IMG/VR virus record: IMGVR_UViG_3300044765_000192
Span: 1 to 59,486 of that record
Source: a virus
Length of the DNA: 59,486 nt
Direction: 5' to 3' (one strand)
This document shows positions 40,027-48,191 of the stretch, in pieces. Numbering within the stretch: position 1 is the first letter of the stretch; each line of letters starts with the position of its first letter. The notes beneath the pieces were generated by a model. That model had not been told where the DNA came from. It did no database searches and saw nothing but the letters and a program-made list of their open reading frames with translations. A program made the position numbers and the translations under genes.

Positions 40027-41142
40027 ATGCCAACAATCAGTTCTAAGTGGGACATTGTGTCCCTGATTCAGTATCACGCAAATGTTACTGTCGCCGGGAC
40101 AGCCACCGTACGTGGGGTACGCGAGATCCATTCAGATTGTCCGTGGTGTCCGGGCAGCAAGGACAGTTTCATCATGCGACCGGAGACAGGCCAGTATTCT
40201 CATGCTATCCGCTCTGGCGGCTGCGGGCGTGTCGGCGACGGCGTGGACTTTCTCGTCGAATACTGTGGCATGACAAAGCGGCAGGCCATCGAAGAATTAG
40301 GCTTGGAAGATGTGCTATTTGCCGAAAGCCAACCGGAGCGCACACGCGGGAAATATGACCCGCCACCCAAGCAGTGGCAAGAGATGGGCAAGAATTTTGT
40401 AGAGCGGGCTGCGCGCTACCTGTGGAGCAGTTCGCCCGAAGCAGCCGAGGCCCTGGCCTATTTACGCAGTCGGGGCCTGACTGACGAGACGATCAAGAGG
40501 AAAAAGTTCGGGTGCTGTCCCCTTGCAAGGGATGGCAGATGGTATGGGACTGATCCGAAGGAAGGCGGCCTGGAATATTGGGGACTCAGGCCGGAAGATG
40601 TTAATGAGAAAATACGCCAGCGCGGAACCGTTCTCATCCCGCCTGGCATTATCATTCCCTGGTTCGAGAATGAGATATTATGGAAAATTGCCATAAAACG
40701 GCTTGATGAGCCCGACCCAGATCGACGCTATGGGCAGGTGGTGGGCAGCGTAGACGCTTTATATAACTTGGACGCTATCCAAGTTGGCAAGCCTGCTATG
40801 ATCGTGGAAGCCGAATTTTGCGCTGCAACTGTTGAGCAGGAAGCAGGCGACCTAATAAGCGTGGTCGCCACCGGTTCGGCAGATAAAGGACGCAATCCAT
40901 ATTTTGTGCCTGCTCTGTCTCTGCCGTCCTGTCTCGCCCAGTCGTTTGACGACGATGAGGCTGGGCGTAAGGGGGCCCGGTACTGGCTGCTTCTGTATGA
41001 CCACTGCTTCCGATTCACCCCCGCCGGAGCGAAAGATCCCAACGATATGTTGCTGGTCTATAATGGTAAATTTGTACGCAATTGGGTAGAAGTGGCACTT
41101 GCTACCTGGGAGTCGTTCAAGCGCCCCTTGCAAGTAAGCTGA
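40027..41142 (+). CDS. DnaG-like primase
   Basis: 371 residues. Zinc-binding start: SDC(38)PWC(41)...H(59)...C(66). TOPRIM: IVEAEFCAATVEQEAG, ATGSADKG, AQSFDDDEAGRKGA and AKDPNDML. Together the layout of a small DnaG-type phage primase that works with the helicase just upstream. The usual VEGE-x-D is EAEFCA here, so the first acidic site differs slightly. A palindrome copy at 40520 is read PLARD. Confidence 0.85.
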   Translation: MPTISSKWDIVSLIQYHANVTVAGTATVRGVREIHSDCPWCPGSKDSFIMRPETGQYSHAIRSGGCGRVGDGVDFLVEYCGMTKRQAIEELGLEDVLFAESQPERTRGKYDPPPKQWQEMGKNFVERAARYLWSSSPEAAEALAYLRSRGLTDETIKRKKFGCCPLARDGRWYGTDPKEGGLEYWGLRPEDVNEKIRQRGTVLIPPGIIIPWFENEILWKIAIKRLDEPDPDRRYGQVVGSVDALYNLDAIQVGKPAMIVEAEFCAATVEQEAGDLISVVATGSADKGRNPYFVPALSLPSCLAQSFDDDEAGRKGARYWLLLYDHCFRFTPAGAKDPNDMLLVYNGKFVRNWVEVALATWESFKRPLQVS

Positions 41143-41177
41143 GCCTCCAACTGCTTCGGTCTCCAATTGTTTTCTTC

Positions 41178-41240
41178 TTGACATTGCAAATAAAGTAATG
41201 GTAAGTATAGTTATGTAGTGCTGACTTGCAGTCAGTTTAG
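41178..41240 (+). promoter_or_regulatory. Possible promoter and operator
   Basis: TTGACA (41178-41183) followed by a weak TAAGTA, and about 20 bases on a palindrome CTGACTTGCAGTCAG just before the small HTH gene. Confidence 0.4.
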
Positions 41241-41260
41241 TAGAGGGAGGAAATAGTTTT

Positions 41261-41506
41261 ATGACCGAAAAGAAGAAGACCATTGCGGATATTGCATGGG
41301 AGCAAATGGAGATAGACGGTAAAATGGAGTCCGTCTGTTCTGTTGCAGACGCACGTGTCTATCTAAACGTGTCAGAGCCTGGCCTGATGAAGATCCTAAA
41401 TCGAAATAATGTTACGCGATACGAGCGGAGCTTTGGCTTAAAAAAATTCGTGAAGAAGAGCGACTTGGACGAGTTGCTCAAAGGCAGGCCAGCGACCAAC
41501 AAATAG
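41261..41506 (+). CDS. Excisionase-like small HTH protein
   Basis: 81 residues. SVADARVYLNVSEPGLMKILNRNNVTRYERSFGLKKFVKKSDLDELL resembles HTH_17/Xis-like proteins. Own terminator follows. Might direct excision or regulate replication genes. Confidence 0.58.
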   Translation: MTEKKKTIADIAWEQMEIDGKMESVCSVADARVYLNVSEPGLMKILNRNNVTRYERSFGLKKFVKKSDLDELLKGRPATNK

Positions 41507-41525
41507 TAGGACAGATAAAGTGGAC

Positions 41526-41549
41526 AAGCCCGCAGCGTTGCGGGCTTTT
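41526..41549 (+). terminator. Rho-independent terminator of the replication unit
   Basis: AAGCCCGCA, GCGT loop, TGCGGGCTT, then TTGTTGTTT. Strong GC-rich stem. Confidence 0.85.
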
Positions 41550-41564
41550 GTTGTTTAATGGCAA

Positions 41565-41740
41565 TCCTGCCAGAAATCATGGCAGGACTGGCATACCAGC
41601 ACGTAGTAGGCGAGTGACTACTCCCCCGACTGAAGATCGGGGGCTTTCCCGCGCCGGTTTCGTAAACCAGCTCGATATATCGGAACAAGGTGCACCTCTT
41701 CTTCGCATAGGAGCTGATTGCACCAGGCGCAACATTCTTC
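41565..41740. mobile_element. Orphan IS605/omega RNA-like end
   Basis: Hairpin CCCCCGA (41623-41629) CTGAAGA TCGGGGG (41637-41643) followed by CTTTC, very similar in layout to the omega RNA stem at 24670 (CCCC...CTGAAG...GGGGGCTT) and to ends of IS200/IS605 elements. No nuclease or transposase gene adjoins it. A second stem TCCTGCCA/TGGCAGGA lies at 41565-41587. Probably a remnant or a MITE-like piece. Confidence 0.45.
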
Positions 41741-41748
41741 ATGCATAT

Positions 41749-42078
41749 CTACTCCTCCACAAAAAGCGGCACTTCTGGTCTGAATAGCGGCGCCCCTGCA
41801 TGCTCCTGATTGAGCAAGCGCAACCGATTGAGAGCAAGCAACCGGTGGCTAAACTCACAATAATCGTCCTGCCAGAAAGATTGCTCATATCGGTTGAGTG
41901 CGTGCTTCCTTCTGTTGTACATTCGATATAATGTCTCATAGACAAATATATCGAATTCTTCTGCTGTCGCCTCTCGAACAGACATCGTTTTACTGTCAAC
42001 ATGAATTTTGCGGTCCAGGTCGCTTGTGTCAAGTGACATATCAATCGCTTTCTCATCGATGGTTATATATCGGCTCAT
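41749..42078 (-). CDS. Hypothetical protein
   Basis: 109 residues, acidic N-terminus, aromatic helix (FDIFVYETLYRMYNRRKHAL). ATGA overlap with the HTH gene upstream. The other frame 41739-42056 is a shadow. Unknown. Confidence 0.55.
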   Translation of the reverse strand: MSRYITIDEKAIDMSLDTSDLDRKIHVDSKTMSVREATAEEFDIFVYETLYRMYNRRKHALNRYEQSFWQDDYCEFSHRLLALNRLRLLNQEHAGAPLFRPEVPLFVEE

Positions 42079-42263
42079 TTGCCTATCCTTCCTACCTGAA
42101 CTTTTTGTCTGTCGAGAAAGGCATCAATCCATTCCTGTTTGAATTGATATTTGTTGCCAACACGGCAAGCCTGCAACCGGCCTGACTTGATATATTTCCA
42201 CACCGTTTGTGGCGTGACATGAAGCTGCCTAGCCACTTGCTCAACGGTAATTAATTCACTCAT
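42075..42263 (-). CDS. HTH_17 (excisionase-type) DNA-binding protein
   Basis: 62 residues: ITVEQVARQLHVTPQTVWKYIKSGRLQACRVGNKYQFKQEWIDAFLD, a full MerR/Xis-like winged HTH. It is divergent from the annealing-protein unit and could bind that region. Candidate excisionase or regulator. Confidence 0.8.
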   Translation of the reverse strand: MSELITVEQVARQLHVTPQTVWKYIKSGRLQACRVGNKYQFKQEWIDAFLDRQKVQVGRIGK

Positions 42264-42339
42264 AAATTTCTCCTTTCAAGGAATAAGGGTGTTTCAACTT
42301 GCCTTATTTTACTATATTCAGCAATACTTGTCTATATCC

Positions 42340-42368
42340 TTGACAATTAAGCGATACTTTGCTATACT
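42340..42368 (+). promoter_or_regulatory. Consensus promoter of the recombination unit
   Basis: TTGACA (42340-42345), 17 bases, TATACT (42363-42368). The start would fall on ATG 42375. Shares a 21-bp block with the promoter at 37020-37048. Confidence 0.8.
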
Positions 42369-42374
42369 TTGCCT

Positions 42375-43484
42375 ATGAGAGAGATGCCTGAGTACACTGT
42401 CCCTTACCGATCTCCAGATCAGGCGTCTCGCAAGTTTGAAGATGTGTCTGAAATAGGAGGCTTTATCATGCCAGCGGAGGCGAAAGTTGTTAAAGGCGTA
42501 AAGACGATCAATTATAAAGGGAAACCATACGTAGAGGTTTCCGAGCGTGTACGCCAGATCCACGACAAGGATCTCCCCTTTGAAGTGCAGGATTCTGTGT
42601 TTTATGAAGTTGCAGGTCGTGTTGTCTGCAAAGTAAGGATCAAAGTAGGGGAATACATTTATCATGGCCAGGCAGAGGCTAAGCTGTTTAATGCTGTTCC
42701 GAAAAGCGCAGACGAAACAAACCCGTTTGAATGCGCAGAGACCAGTGCTGTTGGGCGTGCTTTAGCGTTCGCCGGTTTAGGAACCGTAGACGGTATTGCC
42801 TCCTTCGATGAAATCGCCCGATCCGTACCTGCTGACGAGCTACACGCTGCACTACACACTGAAGCGAAAGGAAGCGTGCAACCATCTCGTCAATCCTCGC
42901 CCCCCACTTCACAGTCCAGATCTGATGAGAACACCGCAGCCATCGCCACCGAGCAGCAGGTGGCCAGCATTCGCAAGCTGTGCCAGCATCTCGGCAAGAA
43001 CGAGCCTGAGAATGTGACATCTATCTCTTTTCTAGCCGCCAAGAGACTTATTCAGCAATTAACTGCCGAATACAAGGAGACTGCACGAAAGAAGCCAGAG
43101 CCCGCATCTGCCGAACTGCTTGCCTCGGCACGGCAAATGTATGCCAAGCTTGGCAGAGAAGCTCCGAAAGACTTGGACCAGAAGAGCGCACATGTCGTCA
43201 AGATGCTCATTGAGCAAATGACCGGCGCCTACCGGGACCTGCTCAACGCGAAAAACGGGCATGTCCCCGCATCCGTAGAACATGCGCCTGATGTGAAAGC
43301 TTTGCGCAAGCGTTGCCAGCAACTAGGAATTAATTTTGATCAGCTTGTTACTAAGGTTCTTGGTGTAAATAAGCCGGATGATAACATCATCTCGGAAGAG
43401 CAAGCCAAGCTTAAAAAGGCCCTGGACAACATTGAAGAAGTTCGTGCAAAACGGGGCCAACAGCCTGAACAGAAAGCGTCGTAA
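42375..43484 (+). CDS. Erf/Rad52-like single-strand annealing protein
   Basis: 369 residues from ATG 42375 (leaderless) or 338 from ATG 42468 (AGGAGG upstream); both may be used. The core KPYVEVSERVRQIHDKDLPF, YEVAGRVVCKVRIKVGEYIYHGQAEAK and NPFECAETSAVGRALAFAGLGTVDG matches phage annealing proteins (the ETSAVGRAL motif). C-terminal half is helical with two related segments (IRKLCQHLGK / ARQMYAKLGR / LRKRCQQLG). Followed by SSB, its usual partner. Confidence 0.72.
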   Translation: MREMPEYTVPYRSPDQASRKFEDVSEIGGFIMPAEAKVVKGVKTINYKGKPYVEVSERVRQIHDKDLPFEVQDSVFYEVAGRVVCKVRIKVGEYIYHGQAEAKLFNAVPKSADETNPFECAETSAVGRALAFAGLGTVDGIASFDEIARSVPADELHAALHTEAKGSVQPSRQSSPPTSQSRSDENTAAIATEQQVASIRKLCQHLGKNEPENVTSISFLAAKRLIQQLTAEYKETARKKPEPASAELLASARQMYAKLGREAPKDLDQKSAHVVKMLIEQMTGAYRDLLNAKNGHVPASVEHAPDVKALRKRCQQLGINFDQLVTKVLGVNKPDDNIISEEQAKLKKALDNIEEVRAKRGQQPEQKAS

Positions 43485-43491
43485 GGTAGTG

Positions 43492-43530
43492 CCTGGCACC
43501 CCTGATTATCCCCTTGCAGGGGTGCCTAGT
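43492..43530 (+). repeat. Stem-loop between annealing protein and SSB genes
   Basis: GGCACCCCTG, 12-base loop, CAGGGGTGCC. The right arm is part of a palindrome variant. It might modulate SSB expression. Confidence 0.55.
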
Positions 43531-43548
43531 TTATAGAAAGAGAGATAG

Positions 43549-43866
43549 ATGACACAGACGGGAGCTAAACCATCCACAGAACAGTATAATTTCGTCCGGC
43601 TGCGCGGGCGACTTGGCAAAAGCCCGCAGCGGGCCAGCGACAGCGCACCTGTGGTTTTCGACCTGGCCGTCTGGCAGGGGAAAGACCGCGAAAAGATGTG
43701 GCTCACGGTCAACTGCTGGGATGAACTGGGAACAGCCGTCCTAGCAAACGACAATATTTATAAGGGCGTCAAGGTTGACGTCTGCGGCAGGCTGACCTGT
43801 GAGCTCTATCACGGTAAGCGCATTTATGCCATTGCTGCTTCTTCTGTGGAAGTCGTCAAATTGTAA
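43549..43866 (+). CDS. ssb: Single-strand DNA-binding protein
   Basis: 105 residues. OB fold: YNFVRLRGRLGKSPQ, VVFDLAVWQGKDREKMWLTVNCWDELGTAV, NDNIYKGVKVDVCGRLTCELYHGKRIYAIAASSVEVV. The acidic C-terminal tail of host SSB is missing. RBS AAAGAGAGATAG. Confidence 0.8.
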   Translation: MTQTGAKPSTEQYNFVRLRGRLGKSPQRASDSAPVVFDLAVWQGKDREKMWLTVNCWDELGTAVLANDNIYKGVKVDVCGRLTCELYHGKRIYAIAASSVEVVKL

Positions 43867-43888
43867 TTTAAAGAAGAGGAAAACCAAA

Positions 43889-44071
43889 ATGAGTGAATTA
43901 TTGACAGTATCTGAAGTTGCCCGTATTCTTCGTGTCGATGACACCACCGTACGGCGTTGGGTGAAACAGGGCGCACTTGACGCAGTAACACTTCCACATC
44001 AAGGCAGGCGACGGACGTATCGTGTCCCTCGCGAGGTGCTCGATAAGATGCTCGGCACTGAGGCGAAATGA
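43889..44071 (+). CDS. HTH_17 DNA-binding protein
   Basis: 60 residues from ATG 43889 (AAGAGGAAAACC upstream). LLTVSEVARILRVDDTTVRRWVKQGALDAVTLPHQGRRRTYRVPREVLDKML, a second excisionase-type winged HTH. Overlaps the next gene by 4 bp. Confidence 0.8.
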   Translation: MSELLTVSEVARILRVDDTTVRRWVKQGALDAVTLPHQGRRRTYRVPREVLDKMLGTEAK

Positions 44072-44523
44072 TGCCAGAATTGCTTACTGGTGAAGACATC
44101 TATCAAATTTATAGTGAGGTTCAGGCGCAGTTCATCAATTACAAACTGCGCTCATGGGCTGAAATCACCCCTAGCGTCCGTATGCTCTATAACCTTGTGG
44201 CTGATACTCTCAACGCCCGCTATCTTGCACCCTTGCAAGGGAAGCTTGAGGAGTTGCAGGCGGCGTTTCGGCGTCTCAAGATAATAGATTTGGATATCCA
44301 GAAAGAGCAGGATGCAGAGCTAGCTCAGATGGATGTAGAACTTGCAGCGATTCAGCGCAAGAATGATGCCCTGCAAGGGTTAGTGCAGGGCTGGCAGTCA
44401 CTTCTGCAAGAGCGTGACGAGGTTGACGTTCTGTCTCTTGCTGAAGTTGACGATTGGTATGAGCGCTGGAGTAATCTCAAACAGCGTACCGCGCAATTGC
44501 TCAACGTTGAGCAGGAAGGATAA
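44068..44523 (+). CDS. Coiled-coil protein
   Basis: 151 residues; from about 55 a long coiled coil (LEELQAAFRRLKIIDLDIQK...AELAQMDVELAAIQRKND). Two palindromes inside, read LAPLQGK and ALQGL. ATGA overlap with the HTH gene. Unknown. Confidence 0.6.
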   Translation: MMPELLTGEDIYQIYSEVQAQFINYKLRSWAEITPSVRMLYNLVADTLNARYLAPLQGKLEELQAAFRRLKIIDLDIQKEQDAELAQMDVELAAIQRKNDALQGLVQGWQSLLQERDEVDVLSLAEVDDWYERWSNLKQRTAQLLNVEQEG

Positions 44524-44528
44524 CAACA

Positions 44529-44933
44529 ATGCGCCCACACATTGCATTTTATGAAGAAAAGACGGAAGTGGTGCCAGCTATCCAGCAGTTGCGCACCTCC
44601 AGGATCATTTTAACCTCTCCACATAACACGGAACCTATGCTGCCATTAGACAGGCTCGGTCGTGCCTGTCTCGTATATTCAGGTAATTGGGACAACCGCG
44701 GTTCGCTCTGGGATGACACGCTCTATCATGTAGAGCGCCTGGTAAGCCAGTACCGTGAGCGGACTGGCGAATATCCCGCTGAGATCTGCCTGTCACTTGC
44801 GCGAGAACTGGCCCGCGCACGCCACCTGATACGCAAGTATTGGCCCCGCGATCATCGCGCCAAAGCTATCCCTTTCGTCTGGGAATGGCACAATGTTGGT
44901 CGGTATGAAGTGTTGGTGAGGGGGCGTCAATGA
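44529..44933 (+). CDS. Hypothetical protein
   Basis: 134 residues, alpha/beta (EVVPAIQQLRTSRIILTSPH..., LYHVERLVSQYRERTGEYPA...LARELARARHLIRKYW). Unknown. Confidence 0.58.
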   Translation: MRPHIAFYEEKTEVVPAIQQLRTSRIILTSPHNTEPMLPLDRLGRACLVYSGNWDNRGSLWDDTLYHVERLVSQYRERTGEYPAEICLSLARELARARHLIRKYWPRDHRAKAIPFVWEWHNVGRYEVLVRGRQ

Positions 44934-45091
44934 TAACCTGGCTCTGGTTCGCTTCGATTATTTTAGGAGGTGTTTTTATGCTCTTAGGCTGGAGGAAGAG
45001 CTGCCTGAAGGCCGTGGACCCATACGAGCGGGCGCGTGACCTGCTCGTTGATTACGCCGAGCAGTGTGCAAAGGAGCTAATCAGAAAATAA
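44930..45091 (+). CDS. Tiny membrane protein
   Basis: 53 residues from ATG 44930 (ATGA overlap). One membrane helix at the start (MITWLWFASIILGGVFMLLG) and a charged helical tail. A hairpin with ATACAGCCCATC / GATGGGCTGTAT (45105-45152) follows, probably a terminator. Confidence 0.55.
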   Translation: MITWLWFASIILGGVFMLLGWRKSCLKAVDPYERARDLLVDYAEQCAKELIRK

Positions 45092-45104
45092 TTGCACCAT
45101 CCCC

Positions 45105-45152
45105 ATACAGCCCATCTTCTGCTTCGCCACGCTGGCAAGAGATGGGCTGTAT
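45105..45152 (+). terminator. Stem-loop ending the recombination unit
   Basis: 12 perfect pairs, 24-base loop, then TCATTCTTT on the plus strand. Confidence 0.55.
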
Positions 45153-45282
45153 TCATTCTTTCGAGACATCCCGGCTGATCTCGGAAGACACACATCTCTA
45201 CGGGCATTCTACAGTGAAATTGATCAGACGGGACCAATTTTCGTCAATTTTGATAAATTAAAAAAATTGCCCCGAAAACCCC

Positions 45283-45345
45283 TTGACTTTGGTATCATTG
45301 ATACCGTATACTTAAAACATCGAAGTGATACCAATGATACCAAAA
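45283..45345 (+). promoter_or_regulatory. Promoter flanked by TGATACC operator half-sites
   Basis: TTGACT (45283-45288) and TATACT (about 45307-45312, 18-base spacing). The palindrome GGTATC-ATT-GATACC (45291-45305) sits in the spacer; two direct TGATACC sites follow at 45326-45332 and 45335-45341. A ribbon-helix-helix protein encoded second in the operon is a likely ligand. Confidence 0.68.
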
Positions 45346-45360
45346 AGGAGATATGCAGAG

Positions 45361-45636
45361 ATGACAAACAGACTAGACCGTGTTACATTCTATGACTTCC
45401 CATGGGGTGCCCCAACAATCGCAGTAGTGGAGCATGCTGGCGCATTTTATGATATTCGAGAAGGTTGGGGCTACCGTGAGGGTGGGACAAACAACTATGT
45501 TGCTCTGCCTATTTCTGAAGAAGAAGTTGAGCAGTACGGCGACAATATGATCGAGATCAGTGATAGAGAGGTTCAGGAGTCCTGGGAGGGCGAGACGCTT
45601 GAGGGCATTCTTGATGCAGTACTAGGAGAGGAGTAA
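45361..45636 (+). CDS. Hypothetical protein, operon with RHH protein
   Basis: 91 residues from ATG 45361 (AAGGAGATATGCAG upstream). Acidic: VTFYDFPWGAPTIAVVEHAG...PISEEEVEQYGDNMIEISD. TAATG overlap with the next gene. The pairing with an RHH protein resembles toxin-antitoxin layout, but no toxin motif is seen. Confidence 0.6.
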   Translation: MTNRLDRVTFYDFPWGAPTIAVVEHAGAFYDIREGWGYREGGTNNYVALPISEEEVEQYGDNMIEISDREVQESWEGETLEGILDAVLGEE

Positions 45637-45995
45637 TGGCGCAGTTTCACATCCGCGATTTCCCTGATGAGCTAGTTGAGAAAGTTGACGCGCTGGCTGC
45701 CGCTGCTGGCCAGCGTCGCGAAACGTGGCTCAGGGAACTGGTCATCAATGCCACAAAACAGCCCGTAGTGAAAAAAGAATACTCTATTCGTGTCTACGGT
45801 GCTGAAGGTAAGGGAATCATCAGACGTTATGGTGATGGTCCTAATAATGTTGGAGGTGGCGGCTCCAACTTCTCACAGGATGAAACTCTTGCTTACAACA
45901 AGGCGAAAGACTATGTAAGCCGCAACGGACTTGGCGATAGGGAAAAAGCCATTGCTATTCTGCAAGAAGTTTTTGAGGAAGTATTTGAGCAATAG
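45636..45995 (+). CDS. Ribbon-helix-helix protein with C-terminal extension
   Basis: 119 residues. Residues 1-45 QFHIRDFPDELVEKVDALAAAAGQRRETWLRELVINA form an Arc/CopG-like RHH domain (strand FHIRDF, then two helices). C-terminal part has a Gly-rich loop and a helix. Probable autorepressor binding the TGATACC sites. Confidence 0.75.
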   Translation: MAQFHIRDFPDELVEKVDALAAAAGQRRETWLRELVINATKQPVVKKEYSIRVYGAEGKGIIRRYGDGPNNVGGGGSNFSQDETLAYNKAKDYVSRNGLGDREKAIAILQEVFEEVFEQ

Positions 45996-46040
45996 TTCCA
46001 CCCTTGCTGGGGTGATAATGAAAGGAAAGACGAGAAAGAA

Positions 46041-46460
46041 ATGAAAAATAGAGTAAGTGTACGGCCCACTCGACACGAAATGATCGAGATAGAGGCGCCG
46101 GAGCGAAAGAGGTCTCCAAGACGGTCTCCTGAAGTTCCAAAGGGGCACTGCTATGGGTGCCTCAAGAGGCTTCCAAAGGGTGCAAAGTATGATTTTTGCG
46201 CCCAATGTACAAGGCAGCATGAAAGGCATGAAAGAGAGTTGGAAAGAAGCTATCAAGAGGCCCGCGAGCTGTGCGCTGCTGCCTATGAAGCTGAGATGGA
46301 GGAGTGGCGCGAGCAACGTCGCGAGCAACGCCGTCAGGAGCAGGAAGCCTATGAAATCTTAAAGGAAGAGCGCAGGTCGGCCCGTTTAAATGAAGAACGT
46401 GCTGAATGGGATGGCTTCTTAAGGAAGCTTATAGCAATGCAGGAGGGAATACATGAGTAA
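46041..46460 (+). CDS. Zinc-ribbon coiled-coil protein
   Basis: 139 residues. CYGCLKRLPKGAKYDFCAQC gives a C-x2-C-x14-C-x2-C zinc knuckle (about 37-57), followed by a highly charged helix rich in Arg/Glu. Overlaps the next gene by 8 bp. Unknown. Confidence 0.62.
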   Translation: MKNRVSVRPTRHEMIEIEAPERKRSPRRSPEVPKGHCYGCLKRLPKGAKYDFCAQCTRQHERHERELERSYQEARELCAAAYEAEMEEWREQRREQRRQEQEAYEILKEERRSARLNEERAEWDGFLRKLIAMQEGIHE

Positions 46461-46854
46461 GCAGGCATCGATTCGAGGCAGGGAAGTGGATTTTGTTGAG
46501 GAATTTCAAATGCAAGCTGAGCAGATGGCTCGTCAGTGCATGGATGCGAAATTATCTATGAGCCAATTGCAGGAATTTATGCAGTTTGCAAGAGGGGCAT
46601 TTCGCGTCCCTCACCAAAACCTTGATTTCGTCAAGCGCAAGGCTTCCCATTCTTCCAGCCGGGATGCAGAGAGATGGCGGGCTGTGGCTCCTGATATGCT
46701 GCGTGCCTTGGAAGACATCAAGGTCTGGGGAGCAGCAAAAGGGGAGGACATTTTTGCTCAGGCAAAATGTCAGGCCGCGTTTGTGGCCATGGTCCGCCAT
46801 TACATCAACTTTGTTTCGATGGGTGATTTCCCGATGTGCTATCGCTACGAATAG
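46453..46854 (+). CDS. Hypothetical protein
   Basis: 133 residues, helical (EEFQMQAEQMARQCMDAKLS...). Last gene of the plus-strand region before the bidirectional terminator. Unknown. Confidence 0.58.
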   Translation: MSKQASIRGREVDFVEEFQMQAEQMARQCMDAKLSMSQLQEFMQFARGAFRVPHQNLDFVKRKASHSSSRDAERWRAVAPDMLRALEDIKVWGAAKGEDIFAQAKCQAAFVAMVRHYINFVSMGDFPMCYRYE

Positions 46855-46867
46855 CCCTAATCCCCCA

Positions 46868-46912
46868 AGACAAAGCGGCCCTGGTACCTCGGATGCCAGG
46901 GCCGCTTTGTCT
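46868..46912. terminator. Bidirectional terminator between early and late regions
   Basis: AGACAAAGCGGCCCTGG / CCAGGGCCGCTTTGTCT, 17 perfect pairs with an 11-base loop, between convergent transcription units. Confidence 0.9.
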
Positions 46913-46919
46913 CATTTCT

Positions 46920-47972
46920 TTACTTCACCATCCCCGCAAACTTTGCCAGCGTCGCCGCATTAGCGCTATCCTGCAAGTCCGATGTAAAGATGAGCGCGGC
47001 CACCGCACCCAGGTCCAGCGCCGTCTGCAAATCCCCCGCAAGTGGGCGCTTATTTGCACCTGCTACGTTTAGTTGTTCGCAGATCACCGGCACCTTGAGT
47101 CCGGCAAAGCTTCCCGGCAGTTTTGCGCCCGCTACCAGCCCGTTCCATTGCAGCCACACACCATATTTTGCCGCGTAGTTGACCACCAGTGCCTCGTCAT
47201 AGCCCTTCGTCCCGCCCAGGAAACTGGCATCTGGCATCAGGACAAGCGGTGTCTTTACGAAGGCGTGGACATAGATTTGGATGATTTCTTGTATAGCGTT
47301 CCACCAGACGGCATCTGTGTAGCCGATAGCTTGCCACGCTGAAAGGCTGGTTTGCTTATTCGTGCTCGGCTTGGTTTCCCCACCGTCGCCGACTGCAATT
47401 TCTATAGCCAGGATATTTGGATGGCCATCGTAGCGCTCAGCGAATGCCTGGGCAAAGGCGGCAAGACTATTCAGGAAATTTATGTTCCAGTACTGTGGCT
47501 TAATGGCTTTGTCAGGATCGGTAACGTATTTGACCCCCTGGTCTAGCACCCATTGCGGCGTTCCCTTTTGCGAGTACGGCGGCTGCCAGGCGGTCCATCC
47601 TGCCGGTTTGACCCGGAGCGTCACTTTTTTGTTGTTGGCTATCCAGGGCTGCATATCGTTGTCAATCAGGCTCCAGTTGTACTGACCTTGCACGGGCTCA
47701 AGCTGGGACCAGTAATAGGCCAGCTCAGTGCCTGCGATGCTGGGATTCGTGGCCAGGGCAGAGGAATTGCCAGTGTTAAACGCGTAGATGCCCTGAAAGC
47801 CTGATATGGCTGGTGAAGGCGTGGGCGTCGTGACTGGCGGCGGTGGTGTGGGAGGCGACTGGTCAGCGTCTTTGGCGAGCTGCGCCATGTCAAGCTTACT
47901 GACTGTCTGGTAGAGCTGAGATGCGCTGATATTAAGCGCGTACGAGCCGTCGTTGTTGCGAATAATGTTCAT
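46920..47972 (-). CDS. TIM-barrel glycosidase-like protein of the lysis cassette
   Basis: 350 residues from ATG 47972 (ATGA overlap with the holin gene; GCAGGAGAAAGC upstream). Pro-rich linker at about 40-60, then a barrel: GIYAFNTGNSSALATNPSIA, ELAYYWSQLEPVQGQYNWSLID (the YYWSxLEPxxGxY motif of GH42/GH5-like enzymes), ILAIEIAVGDGGE as acid/base region and VPVICEQLNV as nucleophile region. It may cut cell-surface or wall glycans during lysis or entry; substrate unknown. Confidence 0.72.
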   Translation of the reverse strand: MNIIRNNDGSYALNISASQLYQTVSKLDMAQLAKDADQSPPTPPPPVTTPTPSPAISGFQGIYAFNTGNSSALATNPSIAGTELAYYWSQLEPVQGQYNWSLIDNDMQPWIANNKKVTLRVKPAGWTAWQPPYSQKGTPQWVLDQGVKYVTDPDKAIKPQYWNINFLNSLAAFAQAFAERYDGHPNILAIEIAVGDGGETKPSTNKQTSLSAWQAIGYTDAVWWNAIQEIIQIYVHAFVKTPLVLMPDASFLGGTKGYDEALVVNYAAKYGVWLQWNGLVAGAKLPGSFAGLKVPVICEQLNVAGANKRPLAGDLQTALDLGAVAALIFTSDLQDSANAATLAKFAGMVK

Positions 47973-48187
47973 GATGCTTTCTCCTGCTGTGCAGTGCCCC
48001 CTTGCAGGGGAGATGCAGTGGGTTGCCATTTAAATGCGCCGCCGATGAACCAGAAGGCTATGACCGGCGAAACAATGGTGGTGGCATCCCCGACGCTGAT
48101 GTGCCCGAGCAAAAGTAAGATGGTCGCCATAGCGAGGACGGCCAGCGTGATAATGAGTGCTGGCAGCTCTTCTAAAAATTTCTGCAT
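47969..48187 (-). CDS. Holin-like protein
   Basis: 72 residues with two hydrophobic helices (LPALIITLAVLAMATILLLL and TIVSPVIAFWFIGGAF) and a short polar tail (GTAQQEKAS), between amidase and glycosidase genes. ASPLQGG is encoded by a palindrome variant. Confidence 0.75.
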   Translation of the reverse strand: MQKFLEELPALIITLAVLAMATILLLLGHISVGDATTIVSPVIAFWFIGGAFKWQPTASPLQGGTAQQEKAS

Positions 48188-48191
48188 GAAG

